Below, in pieces: positions 1-8,407 of a stretch of 21,497 nucleotides of DNA (positions are counted from its first letter, which is position 1; each line of letters opens with the position of its first letter). This stretch comes from Coxiellaceae bacterium UBA1530 (GTDB lineage Bacteria; Pseudomonadota; Gammaproteobacteria; Coxiellales; Coxiellaceae), in contig DCQA01000050.1 in assembly GCA_002323325.1 (NCBI GenBank), forward strand, positions 86,430 through 107,926, read 5' to 3'. The notes under the pieces are model-generated. The model searched no databases and was not told the origin of the DNA. It saw only the letters and a program-made list of their open reading frames with translations. The position numbers were made by a program, and so were the translations under genes.

Positions 1-369
1 GAGACAAGGATTCCTTTTCTGGATCATCGTATTTTTGAGTTTGCTTGGAGTTTACCTATAGAGTACAAAATACATAACGGTATAGGAAAGCGAATCTTGA
101 GAGATTTGCTCTATCGATATGTGCCTCAAAAATTGATTGATCGTCCTAAAATGGGCTTTGCAGTACCTATTTCTAAATGGTTAAGAGGTGAGTTGAAAGA
201 CTGGGCCGAGGCTTTGTTGAATCCTGAGCTAATAAGGCAGCAGGGCTATTTAGATCATCAATATGTGACTCGACTTTGGCGTGAGCACCAGTCTGGTAAA
301 CGCGATTGGAAGTCAGCGTTATGGACGATTTTGATGTTCCAATCGTGGCTCGATAACCAGGTCAATTAA
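1..369 (+). CDS. asnB: Asparagine synthase (glutamine-hydrolysing)-type amidotransferase, C-terminal part
   Basis: This is the last 122 codons of a gene that begins outside the window; the frame is open from base 1. The segment reads RIPFLDHRIFEFAWSLP near its start, then RPKMGFAVPISKWLRG at about residues 47-62 of the fragment. Both are hallmark blocks of the C-terminal ATP-pyrophosphatase (synthetase) domain of class-II glutamine amidotransferases of the AsnB family. Such enzymes use ATP and glutamine to amidate a carboxylate, either free aspartate or, in polysaccharide loci, often a sugar acid. The stop TAA directly abuts the ATG of the next glycosyltransferase gene, so the two are almost certainly cotranscribed. 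That suggests a role in surface-glycan amidation, which is inference. The N-terminal glutaminase domain cannot be checked here. Confidence 0.9.
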   Translation, partial: ETRIPFLDHRIFEFAWSLPIEYKIHNGIGKRILRDLLYRYVPQKLIDRPKMGFAVPISKWLRGELKDWAEALLNPELIRQQGYLDHQYVTRLWREHQSGKRDWKSALWTILMFQSWLDNQVN

Positions 370-1530
370 ATGAAAAGATTATTATTAGTTGTTGCAGACA
401 GTCAATATTTTCTGTCACATAGGCTTGCTCTATGTGAATATTTGATTGCCAAGGGTTTTGAGGTGTTTGTTGTCACGGATATCTTGAGGGATGAGCATAG
501 AGATATCATTCAATCTAAAGGAATCAAATTACTCGATTTACCTTCTCGTCCTTCATCTATTGGCTTGCTTTATTCTCTGAAAGTTATTCGTTATCTTTCT
601 AAAGTTGCGAGGAATATAAAGCCTGATGTTATTCTATCTATTTCAATTCGGGTATCCTTCCTGAGTATGATGGCAAGATATATATCTTTTTCTGCTCGCT
701 CTTTTCACTATTCTCTGGTCACCGGTATGGGTTTTCTCTATACCAATCAAAGTGATATTTTCAGATTAGTGCGTTTTTTCGTCAGGTCCATCATTAAAGT
801 AATTACTCTCTCTCAGTATTTTTATTTAATCGCTCAAAATCACGATGATTACAGTGACTTATCTAAGCTAACTCATCCAAGAAAAGTATTTTTAGTGTTA
901 GGCTCTGGGGTTGATACCATAAAGTACGTGCCTCGTTTGAGAACAGAGTCCAAGCCGGTAATTGTTTCTATGGTTTCTCGTATGCTTAAAGATAAAGGTG
1001 TTGGTGAATTAGTTGAAGCGGCAAATATTATTCACGCGCGCTCAGATCAAGAGATCATTATACAGTTAGTTGGAGATTCTCATATTTTTAATCCAAACTC
1101 ATTTACTCGTGAACAGTTAGAATCTTGGAATAATTTAGCTTACATTCGGTGGTTAGGCCCCCAGGAAGATATAGCATCTATTTATCAGGAAAGTGACATC
1201 GCAATTTTGCCATCATATCGTGAAGGTTTGCCAATGTCTCTTTTAGAAGCAGCGTCATGTGGATTGCCAATAATAACTACTAATACTGCTGGATGTCGAG
1301 AGATTTGTAAGCATGGTGTGAATGGGTTACTTGTTAATGTTAAGGATGCTCATGCGCTTGCTGATGCAATCTTGAATCTTGCATCACACAATATATTACG
1401 CCAAAAGATGGGTATGAAGAGTCGTTCAATGGCTGTTGATAAATTTTCTACGACGGTCATATTTCAAGAGATGTTTAAAATTCTATCCAAGGAAAAGATA
1501 TACGATATTCAACAGGTAACAGCTAAATAG
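370..1530 (+). CDS. GT4-family glycosyltransferase (GT-B fold)
   Basis: This 386-residue protein transfers a sugar from a nucleotide-sugar donor onto a growing glycan or lipid-linked acceptor at the cytoplasmic face of the inner membrane. The N-terminus (KRLLLVVADSQYFLSHR) is a Rossmann-like acceptor-binding start typical of GT-B enzymes. The C-terminal half holds the GT4 E-x7-E signature, E285 to E293, in REGLPMSLLEAASCGLPII, followed by a GCREI block and GVNGLLV, all donor-binding elements. The ATG follows the upstream stop with no gap, so translation is probably coupled. It lies between an asparagine synthase-type gene and a WecA-like gene, so it most likely builds O-antigen or capsule. 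The donor and acceptor cannot be told from sequence. Confidence 0.9.
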   Translation: MKRLLLVVADSQYFLSHRLALCEYLIAKGFEVFVVTDILRDEHRDIIQSKGIKLLDLPSRPSSIGLLYSLKVIRYLSKVARNIKPDVILSISIRVSFLSMMARYISFSARSFHYSLVTGMGFLYTNQSDIFRLVRFFVRSIIKVITLSQYFYLIAQNHDDYSDLSKLTHPRKVFLVLGSGVDTIKYVPRLRTESKPVIVSMVSRMLKDKGVGELVEAANIIHARSDQEIIIQLVGDSHIFNPNSFTREQLESWNNLAYIRWLGPQEDIASIYQESDIAILPSYREGLPMSLLEAASCGLPIITTNTAGCREICKHGVNGLLVNVKDAHALADAILNLASHNILRQKMGMKSRSMAVDKFSTTVIFQEMFKILSKEKIYDIQQVTAK

Positions 1531-1594
1531 AACGAATATTACCTCCATCCTTTTGCTTTACTTTAAATTTCTTCAAGTATATTTCGGGTTTAAA

Positions 1595-2659
1595 ATGTAT
1601 TTTTCAGTTTTTGCGTATTCTCTACTGACATTTATGCTAGTTATAGCTATTGTTTTTTTGCTTCGCCCCGCAGCAAAAAAAATTGGGCTAGTGGATAGGC
1701 CTAATCTATCTAGAAAGCAGCACCAAGGAGAAGTCCCTCTTATTGGTGGGATTGCTATTGTATTTGCTGCGATGCTAGTGACTATGTTGATACCTCATTC
1801 ATTAGATGGCTACCGTAGCTTATTTTTGGGTATTGGTGTTCTCTTATTCGTCGGAGTCTTAGATGACCTTAAATCACTCTCACCACTAATTAGGCTAATT
1901 GCTCAATTTTTAGTTGTCATCATCATGATTGCCCAGAGTAATTTGGAAATTACATCATTGGGTAACTTGTTTGGTCATGGTGTTATTACGTTGTCGCCGG
2001 TATTTTCGATGCTTCTCACCTTTATTTGTGTGATTGCATTAATTAATGCAATGAATATGTTGGATGGATTAGATGGTCTATTGGGGCTAGTGTCATTATC
2101 TCAATTTTTTTGGTTGTCACTATCAGCTGCCTCTATATTTTCACTCATTGATGTCCAGTTATTGTGGATTTTTATTGGTGCTCTAGTTGGATTTCTTTGC
2201 TTTAACTTGCGAATTAAGTCTAGTTATCATGCACGTATTTTTTTGGGTGATGCAGGGAGTACTGTTCTTGGGTATGTTGCTGCATGGTTTATCATAGATT
2301 TATCACAATTTCATGACCATACAAAATACCTTCATCCTGTTATCATGCTTTGGATTCTCGCGCTTCCTATTTTTGATTTAGTCATAACGACCATATGTCG
2401 TTTGCTAATTGGTCAATCACCACTTGTTGCAGATGATAAACATATACATCATTTATTGAGGAAGTGTGGCCTCTCCGTCAAACAAACTACTTATACATTG
2501 GCAGTTTCGTCATTTTTAATGGGGCTAATAGGATTTACCTTAGCTTATTATGACCTTTCAGAAGGTATCTCTGCTCTATGTTTTCTTCTATTATTTATCA
2601 GCTACACGGTTGTGCTTACACAGCTCAAAGTCAAAGTAACAATAGATGCAAATGACTAA
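1595..2659 (+). CDS. wecA: WecA-like polyprenyl-phosphate N-acetylhexosamine-1-phosphate transferase
   Basis: This 354-residue integral membrane enzyme of the MraY/WecA family would transfer a sugar-1-phosphate (GlcNAc-1-P in WecA) from a UDP-sugar to undecaprenyl phosphate, starting lipid-linked glycan synthesis. The family motifs are in order: DD at 90-91, N151-x2-N154-x2-D157-G-x-D160-G (Mg and catalytic region), FLGDAGS with D219, and the cytoplasmic HIHH loop at 283-286. Some ten hydrophobic segments separate them. The frame opens further upstream with a TTG at 1553, but I prefer ATG 1595, because the extra 14 residues precede the first membrane helix without any family resemblance. No strong Shine-Dalgarno is visible for either start. 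WbpL-like donor specificity is possible, so the wecA symbol is provisional. Confidence 0.85.
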   Translation: MYFSVFAYSLLTFMLVIAIVFLLRPAAKKIGLVDRPNLSRKQHQGEVPLIGGIAIVFAAMLVTMLIPHSLDGYRSLFLGIGVLLFVGVLDDLKSLSPLIRLIAQFLVVIIMIAQSNLEITSLGNLFGHGVITLSPVFSMLLTFICVIALINAMNMLDGLDGLLGLVSLSQFFWLSLSAASIFSLIDVQLLWIFIGALVGFLCFNLRIKSSYHARIFLGDAGSTVLGYVAAWFIIDLSQFHDHTKYLHPVIMLWILALPIFDLVITTICRLLIGQSPLVADDKHIHHLLRKCGLSVKQTTYTLAVSSFLMGLIGFTLAYYDLSEGISALCFLLLFISYTVVLTQLKVKVTIDAND

Positions 2660-2669
2660 TCGTTTGGTT

Positions 2670-3059
2670 TTAGCAGTTCACTACATGCGTTGAAATAGTT
2701 GCTAGCCCGCCTTGTGCTGTTTCTTTATACTTCCTCTGCATATAAACACCCACTTGTTGCATCGTTTCGATAGCTTGATCAAGTGATATATAGTGACTCC
2801 CATCACCCGCTAATGCTATTAAGGCTGGATTCATTGCTTTAACTGCTGCCATTGCGTTTCTTTCAATGCAAGAGATTTGAACTAGCCCTTTTACAGGGTC
2901 GCATGTTAATCCAAGATTGTGTTCCATAGCAATTTCTGCTGCATTCTCTACTTGTAAAACATTCCCGCCTATAGTCGCAGTTAAGCCTGCGGCAGCCATC
3001 GAACAGACTACTCCAACCTCAACTTGATATCCTCTTTCAGATCCTAAGGTTGATGGGGA
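2670..3059 (-). pseudogene. sdaA: Remnant of L-serine dehydratase (C-terminal alpha domain)
   Basis: The minus strand reads MAAAGLTATIGG, ENAAEIAMEHNLGLTCDP, CIERNAMAAVKA and YKETAQGGLA, the conserved C-terminus of iron-sulphur L-serine dehydratase (serine to pyruvate plus ammonia). Homology continues upstream of the first ATG (2999) as GSERGYQVEVGVVCS back to a TGA at 3060-3062, so the ATG is internal and the 5' two-thirds of the gene is gone. In the family the GYQ position is normally GCQ, and that cysteine is an Fe-S ligand; here it is Tyr. The other two ligand-type cysteines, LTCDP and SCIERN, remain. Truncation plus a lost ligand make this a pseudogene. The 3060-3255 stretch upstream shows no recognisable coding sequence. 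It sits between wecA and a flippase gene, consistent with rearrangement at the edge of a polysaccharide locus. Confidence 0.85.
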
Positions 3060-3255
3060 TCATCACTGCAACGCGCCATCGCGTTATGCCTACCTGCATT
3101 TGATTAAGATGGACGTGCTAGGCATCATCCTTACCAATAATTTAAACGCCTAAGTTCCATTTACGACTAATAACATTGGTCCTATGATGCATCAAGCTTA
3201 TTTGATATTAAAATCAAATGGCGATTATTCAATATCTATTTATTCTAGCTCAGTC

Positions 3256-4581
3256 TTAGATGACTCCAAAAACCTTGACATAAATCTGTCTTTTCCTTAG
3301 TAAAGCCCATGATAATATAAAGCTGATTGTCTCGCTAATGATTATGCTCATTATAGCGCCGACATAGGAAAAGCGGGGTATTAGGATAAGGCAGGCTGTA
3401 GCAGAAATAATAATTTGCGCGATGGTAATAAACAGTAGTGGCCTATTAAGGTCGTTATACAGGCATATTGTTTCATATTTTCTGAGTCCGCTAGCTAGGT
3501 AGTTGAATAAAAATAAACTGATAATTGATATCTCCGCATGAGGGAAATTTATGGAGTAATACCTAAAAATGAGTGGTTTAAGTGTGAAAAATAGGGTGGT
3601 CGATATCATAAACCACAACAAACCAAGAAGTGCGTTGTATTTAAATAGAGTTTCGAGTTCTGCTAACTTGTTACTGTCTTTAATACCGGAATACATTGGG
3701 TTGAATAGATACGACATCGATAGTCCAACCAACGCTGATAGTGCACCTATTTTAGTAACTATGACATAATACCCGATATTTGCTTCGTTTGGATCAAGCC
3801 ATTCCAATAATAAAAGACATTCAAGATTTAAAATTATGAATCCAATGGAATTCAGCATCATGCCTAAACTACTTTTTAGAAAATCACTCCCTTGATTTTT
3901 TTCAAGTCTTGCCTTCATAATGGCCCGATATGAAATCGGGCTATCACACAGTGTAAAAAATATGATGATACTTTGAATGAGTGTGAGTAAAAAAAATGCG
4001 ATAAAAATAACCATGATAAGTTCAGTATGGTCAAACGTATTATTGATTAACGTGAAAATAAAAGTGATTGATGCTGTAAAATAAACCAGTGACGGCGTGT
4101 TAAATATTTTGGCTGAGATAGGATGTTGTGTTGCATTGAGTAGTCGATTGAGCCACATCGCTAATAGAGTCACTGGGGCAATAAAAAGCACATCAAAAAA
4201 TAGATGGCGATCCTCGATGCACTTCTCTATGATACATCTCGGACTGTGGCCAGTTGAGTCGATGAGAAAAAAGATGGCCAGAACACAAAGGATAATCAGG
4301 AACGATTTTATTAGTAGATTAATATTCCACTTCAAGTAAATGTTTGCTTGATCTGGGTTTTTTTTTAATAGTATAGGAAGGTGCTTTGTGATGGATCTGA
4401 GTGTTCCAAGAGATAGTAAAGGCGTCAATGCAAAGATCAGCGATATGGATATTGAATAATCCCCATAAGTCTCGTGACCCAGTACATGCACAAGATAAGC
4501 ATTAGCGCTATTGCTCGTCAGGTACATCAACCCGCTAATTAAAAAGAGCACGAGGATTTTTTTTGCCATCCTTGATTCCAT
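3256..4581 (-). CDS. Wzx-like polysaccharide flippase (MOP superfamily)
   Basis: This 441-residue, strongly hydrophobic protein has about 12 predicted membrane segments, which suits the polysaccharide transporter branch of the MOP exporter superfamily. Such proteins move undecaprenyl-linked oligosaccharide units from the inner to the outer face of the cytoplasmic membrane. The N-terminus (VLFLISGLMYLTSNSANAYLVHVLG...YGDYSISISLI) has the usual first helix pair with a YGxY-type turn. The later region around LASGLRKYETICLYNDLNRPLLFITI matches the family's later helices in style. The start at 4581 has an AGGA seven or so bases upstream, better placed than for the next ATG at 4569. It is transcribed opposite to the upstream glycan genes. 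Runs of 8 and 9 A in the coding strand are slip-prone. The substrate is unknown. Confidence 0.75.
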   Translation of the reverse strand: MESRMAKKILVLFLISGLMYLTSNSANAYLVHVLGHETYGDYSISISLIFALTPLLSLGTLRSITKHLPILLKKNPDQANIYLKWNINLLIKSFLIILCVLAIFFLIDSTGHSPRCIIEKCIEDRHLFFDVLFIAPVTLLAMWLNRLLNATQHPISAKIFNTPSLVYFTASITFIFTLINNTFDHTELIMVIFIAFFLLTLIQSIIIFFTLCDSPISYRAIMKARLEKNQGSDFLKSSLGMMLNSIGFIILNLECLLLLEWLDPNEANIGYYVIVTKIGALSALVGLSMSYLFNPMYSGIKDSNKLAELETLFKYNALLGLLWFMISTTLFFTLKPLIFRYYSINFPHAEISIISLFLFNYLASGLRKYETICLYNDLNRPLLFITIAQIIISATACLILIPRFSYVGAIMSIIISETISFILSWALLRKRQIYVKVFGVI

Positions 4582-4756
4582 GGTAATGTCCTATTCACTG
4601 GAAAATGATTAACTAACTTATCTTTTTTAAGTGGTGTGATCAATGTTCTTGATTTGAAGTTAGAATCTTTCAAGGATAACCATGAGGGCTACCATAAGGT
4701 CTATAGAGAAATAATCGTGAGTCATGATTCGGCCATGAGATCACTCTTATTTTATT

Positions 4757-6286
4757 CTAGTTATTGAGTGATGCGCTGATAAAGTGGGCGCCACAGCTGA
4801 TTGTTCTACTTAATGCTTGATTTGCAATTAATTTGGCAATGGTAATCATGTGGTTTGCCTTCCACCCTGAGGTGTGTAAACTTCCGGTGTGTGGCGATGT
4901 TTGCAGTATCTGGTCAATATGTTCTAATTGCGCTAATGCCTTGCGCATACCATCTGAATTGCGCGCAATTCCCAAATATTGATGCATAATGCTCTGAATA
5001 TGCTGGATCTGTGTTTCACACACTGATTGGCTCGCCATGGTGTCATTTGTTTTAGGGAGAAGACTAACTACAGGCTTTTGGGATACATTGGGAATTTTTT
5101 CTCTAATAGCGATCGATGTTCTTCTCGCAAAGACAAGACATTCCGACAGTGAGTTACTCGCGAGTCTATTTGCACCATGAAGGCCAGTATTGGCAGTTTC
5201 ACCAATCGCATATAAACCTCGTATTGAGGTTTCTCCGCAATGGTTAACCCTAACACCACCACAAGTATAGTGTGCTGCTGGACTGACTGGAATACAGTCC
5301 CTGTGTAAATGTATATTATATTCGGCGCAGTGTTTTGCGATTCGTGGAAAGGCTTTTAATAGTTCATCCTCTGAGCGATGGCGAATGTCTAATAGCACAT
5401 GGTCTTGTTGTTTCTTTTGTAATGTCTGGTAGATGGCTCTTGACACGACATCCCTTGGTGCTAGTTCAGCCAGTGGATGGTACTGAGGCATAAATCGCTC
5501 GCCGTCTTGAGTCAGTAGTAATGCGCCTTCACCACGTAGTGCTTCTGAAATTAGAAAGGGCGGGGATTTGGCATGAAAAAAACGTGTTGGATGAAATTGC
5601 GTGAATTCCATGTGCTCTACAACAGCACCAGCTTGGTGAGCAAGCGCAATCCCGGATCCATAAGCTGGATTGGGGCATGTGCTTAAAGGGTAAAGGCCGG
5701 CAGCACCACCAGTAGCTAGAACGATATGTGGTGATCTAAATTCATAACATTGTTTTGAAGATTTATTCCACGTTTGAACTCCATGTGCATGACCATCAGA
5801 GGCTATTAATTTGATAGCTATGTGATGCTGATAACATTGTATATTTGGGTGTTGCTGCACACGAATGGCAAAGTGTTCCGCTAATGTAAGACCAGTATGA
5901 TCGTGGGTATGAAAAATTCGCCTAGCACTATGACCACCTTCTCGATGTAAGCTATAAGTACCAGATTTAGTTTTCGTGAACGGTACACCAAGTTTTATTA
6001 GCCAATCAATTTCTTGAGGGCATTGTTTAGCGAATAATTCAATGGTCTCTTTTTTACCTTGGTACGCCGAGGCTTCCCAGGTATCCTTGATGTGTTCTTC
6101 AAAACTGTCTTGTTCATCTGAAACCGCAGACAGTCCACCCTGTGCCCAGGGTGTTGCACCTGACATATGGTCATCCTCAAAAATCAATGCCACGGGTAAA
6201 TGTTCTGCTAGATGCAAGGCGCATGACATACCGGCAAGACCGCTACCAATGATAACGACCTGGTGGGAACAATGATTACTATTCAT
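4757..6286 (-). CDS. nadB: L-aspartate oxidase
   Basis: This FAD enzyme (509 residues) oxidises L-aspartate to iminoaspartate, the first step of de novo NAD synthesis; the product is passed to quinolinate synthase. Visible motifs are the FAD-binding GSGLAG at 14-19, TPWAQGGLSAV, ATGGAAGLY, the active-site block EFTQFHPT, LISEALRGEGA, ELAPRDVVSRAI, SPAAHYTCGG with its catalytic-type His, and the C-terminal FAD block YAIGETANTGLHGANRLASN. All distinguish it as NadB within the succinate dehydrogenase/fumarate reductase flavoprotein family, and the length is near usual (about 530). It is the last gene of nadA-nadC-nadB, and its ATG overlaps the end of nadC by 8 bases (ATGAATAG), indicating translational coupling. 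Confidence 0.97.
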   Translation of the reverse strand: MNSNHCSHQVVIIGSGLAGMSCALHLAEHLPVALIFEDDHMSGATPWAQGGLSAVSDEQDSFEEHIKDTWEASAYQGKKETIELFAKQCPQEIDWLIKLGVPFTKTKSGTYSLHREGGHSARRIFHTHDHTGLTLAEHFAIRVQQHPNIQCYQHHIAIKLIASDGHAHGVQTWNKSSKQCYEFRSPHIVLATGGAAGLYPLSTCPNPAYGSGIALAHQAGAVVEHMEFTQFHPTRFFHAKSPPFLISEALRGEGALLLTQDGERFMPQYHPLAELAPRDVVSRAIYQTLQKKQQDHVLLDIRHRSEDELLKAFPRIAKHCAEYNIHLHRDCIPVSPAAHYTCGGVRVNHCGETSIRGLYAIGETANTGLHGANRLASNSLSECLVFARRTSIAIREKIPNVSQKPVVSLLPKTNDTMASQSVCETQIQHIQSIMHQYLGIARNSDGMRKALAQLEHIDQILQTSPHTGSLHTSGWKANHMITIAKLIANQALSRTISCGAHFISASLNN

Positions 6287-7163
6287 CGATGTTTAGTCGC
6301 ATGGAAAGATCCAATGCATGAATATGTTTAGTGAGCGCGCCAATGGAAATATAATCGACACCTGTCTCAGCATAGGCGACCAGAGTATCAGCGTTGATGT
6401 TTCCTGAGATCTCCAGAGGGACGCGGCCTTGGGTGAGTGATACGGCTTGTTGAGCCATCGGAACAGAAAAGTTATCTAGCATAATACGATCAACTTTGGC
6501 ATCGATAGCTTCTTGTAATTCTTCTAATGTTTCAACCTCTATCTGTAGTAGCCGGTCAGCGTGCTGTGTCCTTGCAATATGAGCTAGTTGTTTGATTGAA
6601 CCATGGGCAGCAATATGATTTTCTTTCAGTAAAAATGCATCAAATAGGCCGAGTCGATGATTTTCTCCACCGCCACAATGCACGGCGTACTTTTGTAATA
6701 GACGTAACCCGGGTAAGGTCTTGCGAGTATCTAGAATTCGGCACGAAGTGTGTTGAATTGCTCGCACGAGTTGTGCGGTGATAGTTGATGTGGCAGACAA
6801 ACATTGCAAGAAATTCAGTGCAGTTCGCTCTGCTGTTAATAAGCTGCGAGCAGAGCCTGTTATTTCCATCAGGCATTGATTGGGTGTTACGCTGTCGCCA
6901 TCATTTACGCGTTGACGTATGTGTAAGCTTCTGTCGACGGTGTGAAACACTTGCTTGGCACAGTCTATGCCGCAAACAACGCCTGGATCACGTGTAATAA
7001 TGTGCGCGTGCGCTTGTGTGTTGAGTGGAATAAGTTTAGCAGAGATATCCCCTTGTTGGATGTCTTCTTTTAATGCGGTATTAATACAAAGCTCAGTGGC
7101 TATCGACAGTTCTTTGTTGTAAGTATCTAGTTTTTTTTTCGAGCTTTCTAAGGTGGTGATCAT
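6279..7163 (-). CDS. nadC: Nicotinate-nucleotide pyrophosphorylase (quinolinate phosphoribosyltransferase)
   Basis: This 294-residue enzyme converts quinolinate and PRPP to nicotinate mononucleotide, CO2 and pyrophosphate, the third step of the pathway. Visible motifs are EDIQQGDISAKL (31-45), TAERTALNFLQCLSATST (110-127), DTRKTLPGLR (145-154), CGGGENHRLGLFDAFLLKENH (163-183), IEVETLEEL, IMLDNFS, and ISGNINADT...GVDYISIGALT near the end, which are substrate and phosphate binding elements. The start ATG overlaps the nadA stop as ATGA, which fixes the start and argues for coupling. The first 20 residues are slightly longer than in typical homologues. Codons 9-11 are AAA AAA AAA (nine consecutive A), so slippage here would kill the product early. 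Confidence 0.97.
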   Translation of the reverse strand: MITTLESSKKKLDTYNKELSIATELCINTALKEDIQQGDISAKLIPLNTQAHAHIITRDPGVVCGIDCAKQVFHTVDRSLHIRQRVNDGDSVTPNQCLMEITGSARSLLTAERTALNFLQCLSATSTITAQLVRAIQHTSCRILDTRKTLPGLRLLQKYAVHCGGGENHRLGLFDAFLLKENHIAAHGSIKQLAHIARTQHADRLLQIEVETLEELQEAIDAKVDRIMLDNFSVPMAQQAVSLTQGRVPLEISGNINADTLVAYAETGVDYISIGALTKHIHALDLSMRLNIDE

Positions 7164-8209
7164 ACTCTGCCCCCACTTTTTTGGAAATCTACCATACGCT
7201 GCAATGGTTTCAGTGCTGCTTGAATCAGTTTTTCAGGCAGGTGAATTTCACAGTCACTTTGATTGAAACAGGCCTTGAGTCTCAATAGTGTATTTTGTGC
7301 CATCCATGGACAATGACCACAACTTCTGCAGGTTGCACCACTGCCGCCAGCAGGCGCAACAATAAAGTATTTTTCGGGAGAGCGGCGTTGCATTTCTGTT
7401 AGAATGCCGCCATCGGTAGCAACGATAAACGTTGTATCTGGAAGGGTATAGGTCGCTTTAAGTAAATGAGCGGTTGAGCCGACTACATCAGCCATTGCAA
7501 TAACCGATGCTGGAGATTCAGGATGGACTAGAATTTTAGCATCAGGATGTTCGTGTTTCATTGCCTCGAGTAGATAAGCTTTAAATTCATTGTGTACGAC
7601 ACAGCTTGCATTCCACAGCAGCATATCAGCCTGTGTTTGTTGCTGGATATAATGACCTAAGTGTTTATCGGGTCCCCAAATAATACTTTGACCTTGAGCT
7701 TTTAAGTATTCAACAATCTCTAGCGCAATGCTCGAGGTAACTACCCAGTCAGCTCGTGCCTTAACGGCAGCAGAGGTGTTTGCGTAAACAACCACTGTGC
7801 GTTCCGGGTGCTGATCACAAAAGGCACTGAAGTCTTCGGCAGGACACGCAAGATCCAGTGAGCAGGTTGCCTCGAGGGTTGGCATAAGAATACGTTTGCT
7901 AGGGCTGAGAATTTTTGCCGTTTCGCCCATGAATTTGACGCCACAGATAATGAGTGTATCGGCATCACAGGTCATACCAAATTGTGCCATCTGCAGTGAA
8001 TCGCCAATCATGCCGCCAGTCTCTCGTGCGAGCTGTTGCAAATCCGCGTCGACGTAATAGTGTGCAATTAAACAGGCATTATGTTGTTTGAGAAGTGTTG
8101 GGATTTCCTCAAGAAGAGCTACACGCTGATCCTGAGTAGGTGGTGCATTGGATAGGTCTGGCCAGCAACGATCAATGAGATCTTGCTTAATCGTGTCATG
8201 ATTGATCAT
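7160..8209 (-). CDS. nadA: Quinolinate synthase
   Basis: This [4Fe-4S] enzyme condenses iminoaspartate with dihydroxyacetone phosphate to quinolinate. Read from ATG 8209 it has 349 residues, close to E. coli NadA. Motifs are IAHYYVDADLQQLA, GDSLQMAQF, the first cluster cysteine in LIICGVKFMGETAKIL (C89), the second in NASCVVHNEF (C203), VHPESP, DGGI, and the C-terminal CRSCGHC (C294, C297, C300), which holds the third cluster ligand in this NadA subtype. The frame extends to a TTG at 8269, but those 20 extra residues have no family counterpart and overlap a promoter-like sequence, so I chose 8209. No strong Shine-Dalgarno is visible. It is the first gene of nadA-nadC-nadB and diverges from ugd. 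Confidence 0.96.
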   Translation of the reverse strand: MINHDTIKQDLIDRCWPDLSNAPPTQDQRVALLEEIPTLLKQHNACLIAHYYVDADLQQLARETGGMIGDSLQMAQFGMTCDADTLIICGVKFMGETAKILSPSKRILMPTLEATCSLDLACPAEDFSAFCDQHPERTVVVYANTSAAVKARADWVVTSSIALEIVEYLKAQGQSIIWGPDKHLGHYIQQQTQADMLLWNASCVVHNEFKAYLLEAMKHEHPDAKILVHPESPASVIAMADVVGSTAHLLKATYTLPDTTFIVATDGGILTEMQRRSPEKYFIVAPAGGSGATCRSCGHCPWMAQNTLLRLKACFNQSDCEIHLPEKLIQAALKPLQRMVDFQKSGGRV

Positions 8210-8240
8210 AATCGATAGGGTGATGAGCTCTAAAGTGGCG

Positions 8241-8269
8241 ATTTTGTTACAGATTCGGCTTATCGTCAA
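8241..8269 (-). promoter_or_regulatory. Candidate sigma-70 promoter of the nadACB operon
   Basis: On the minus strand, TTGACG (8269-8264) is followed after 17 bases by CAAAAT (8246-8241). The -35 box matches consensus at five of six positions and the -10 box at four of six. The expected start site would leave a leader of roughly 25 bases before ATG 8209. This is sequence match only; no operator for an NAD repressor was recognised. Confidence 0.4.
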
Positions 8270-8320
8270 GGTATTTGACTATTTGCTGCCTTTTAAAATT
8301 CGTTCGTTGGATAGCATCCA

Positions 8321-8350
8321 GTGTCATTTCTAAGCTAACTTCAGTATAAT
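8321..8350 (+). promoter_or_regulatory. Candidate sigma-70 promoter of ugd
   Basis: A perfect TATAAT lies at 8345-8350, preceded at an 18-base spacing by GTGTCA (8321-8326, four of six to TTGACA). Transcription would start near 8357, giving a leader of about 50 bases. The gene has a GAGG Shine-Dalgarno about six bases before ATG 8408. Confidence 0.5.
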
Positions 8351-8407
8351 CGCGCAGTCTGAGTATGTATTGACCATTTTGTATTATTTGATCCTATTGA
8401 GGTAAGT

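Noticed and set aside
1553..1594. TTG-initiated N-terminal extension of the WecA-like protein
   Set aside because: The extra 14 residues precede the first membrane helix, have no family match and no Shine-Dalgarno; ATG 1595 is simpler.
3195..3225. Small ATTTGAT/ATCAAAT hairpin downstream of the flippase gene as a terminator
   Set aside because: The stem is short and AT-only and no T-run follows on the relevant strand.
3569..3769. Plus-strand open frames inside the flippase gene and other antisense frames (for example 4097-4339, 12603-12935, 18894-19112)
   Set aside because: They are shadows of well-supported genes or AT-rich leader, with no Shine-Dalgarno or recognisable protein features.
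8210..8269. TTG start extending nadA by 20 residues
   Set aside because: The extension exceeds the usual NadA length and overlaps a TTGACG...CAAAAT promoter-like sequence; ATG 8209 gives the normal length.
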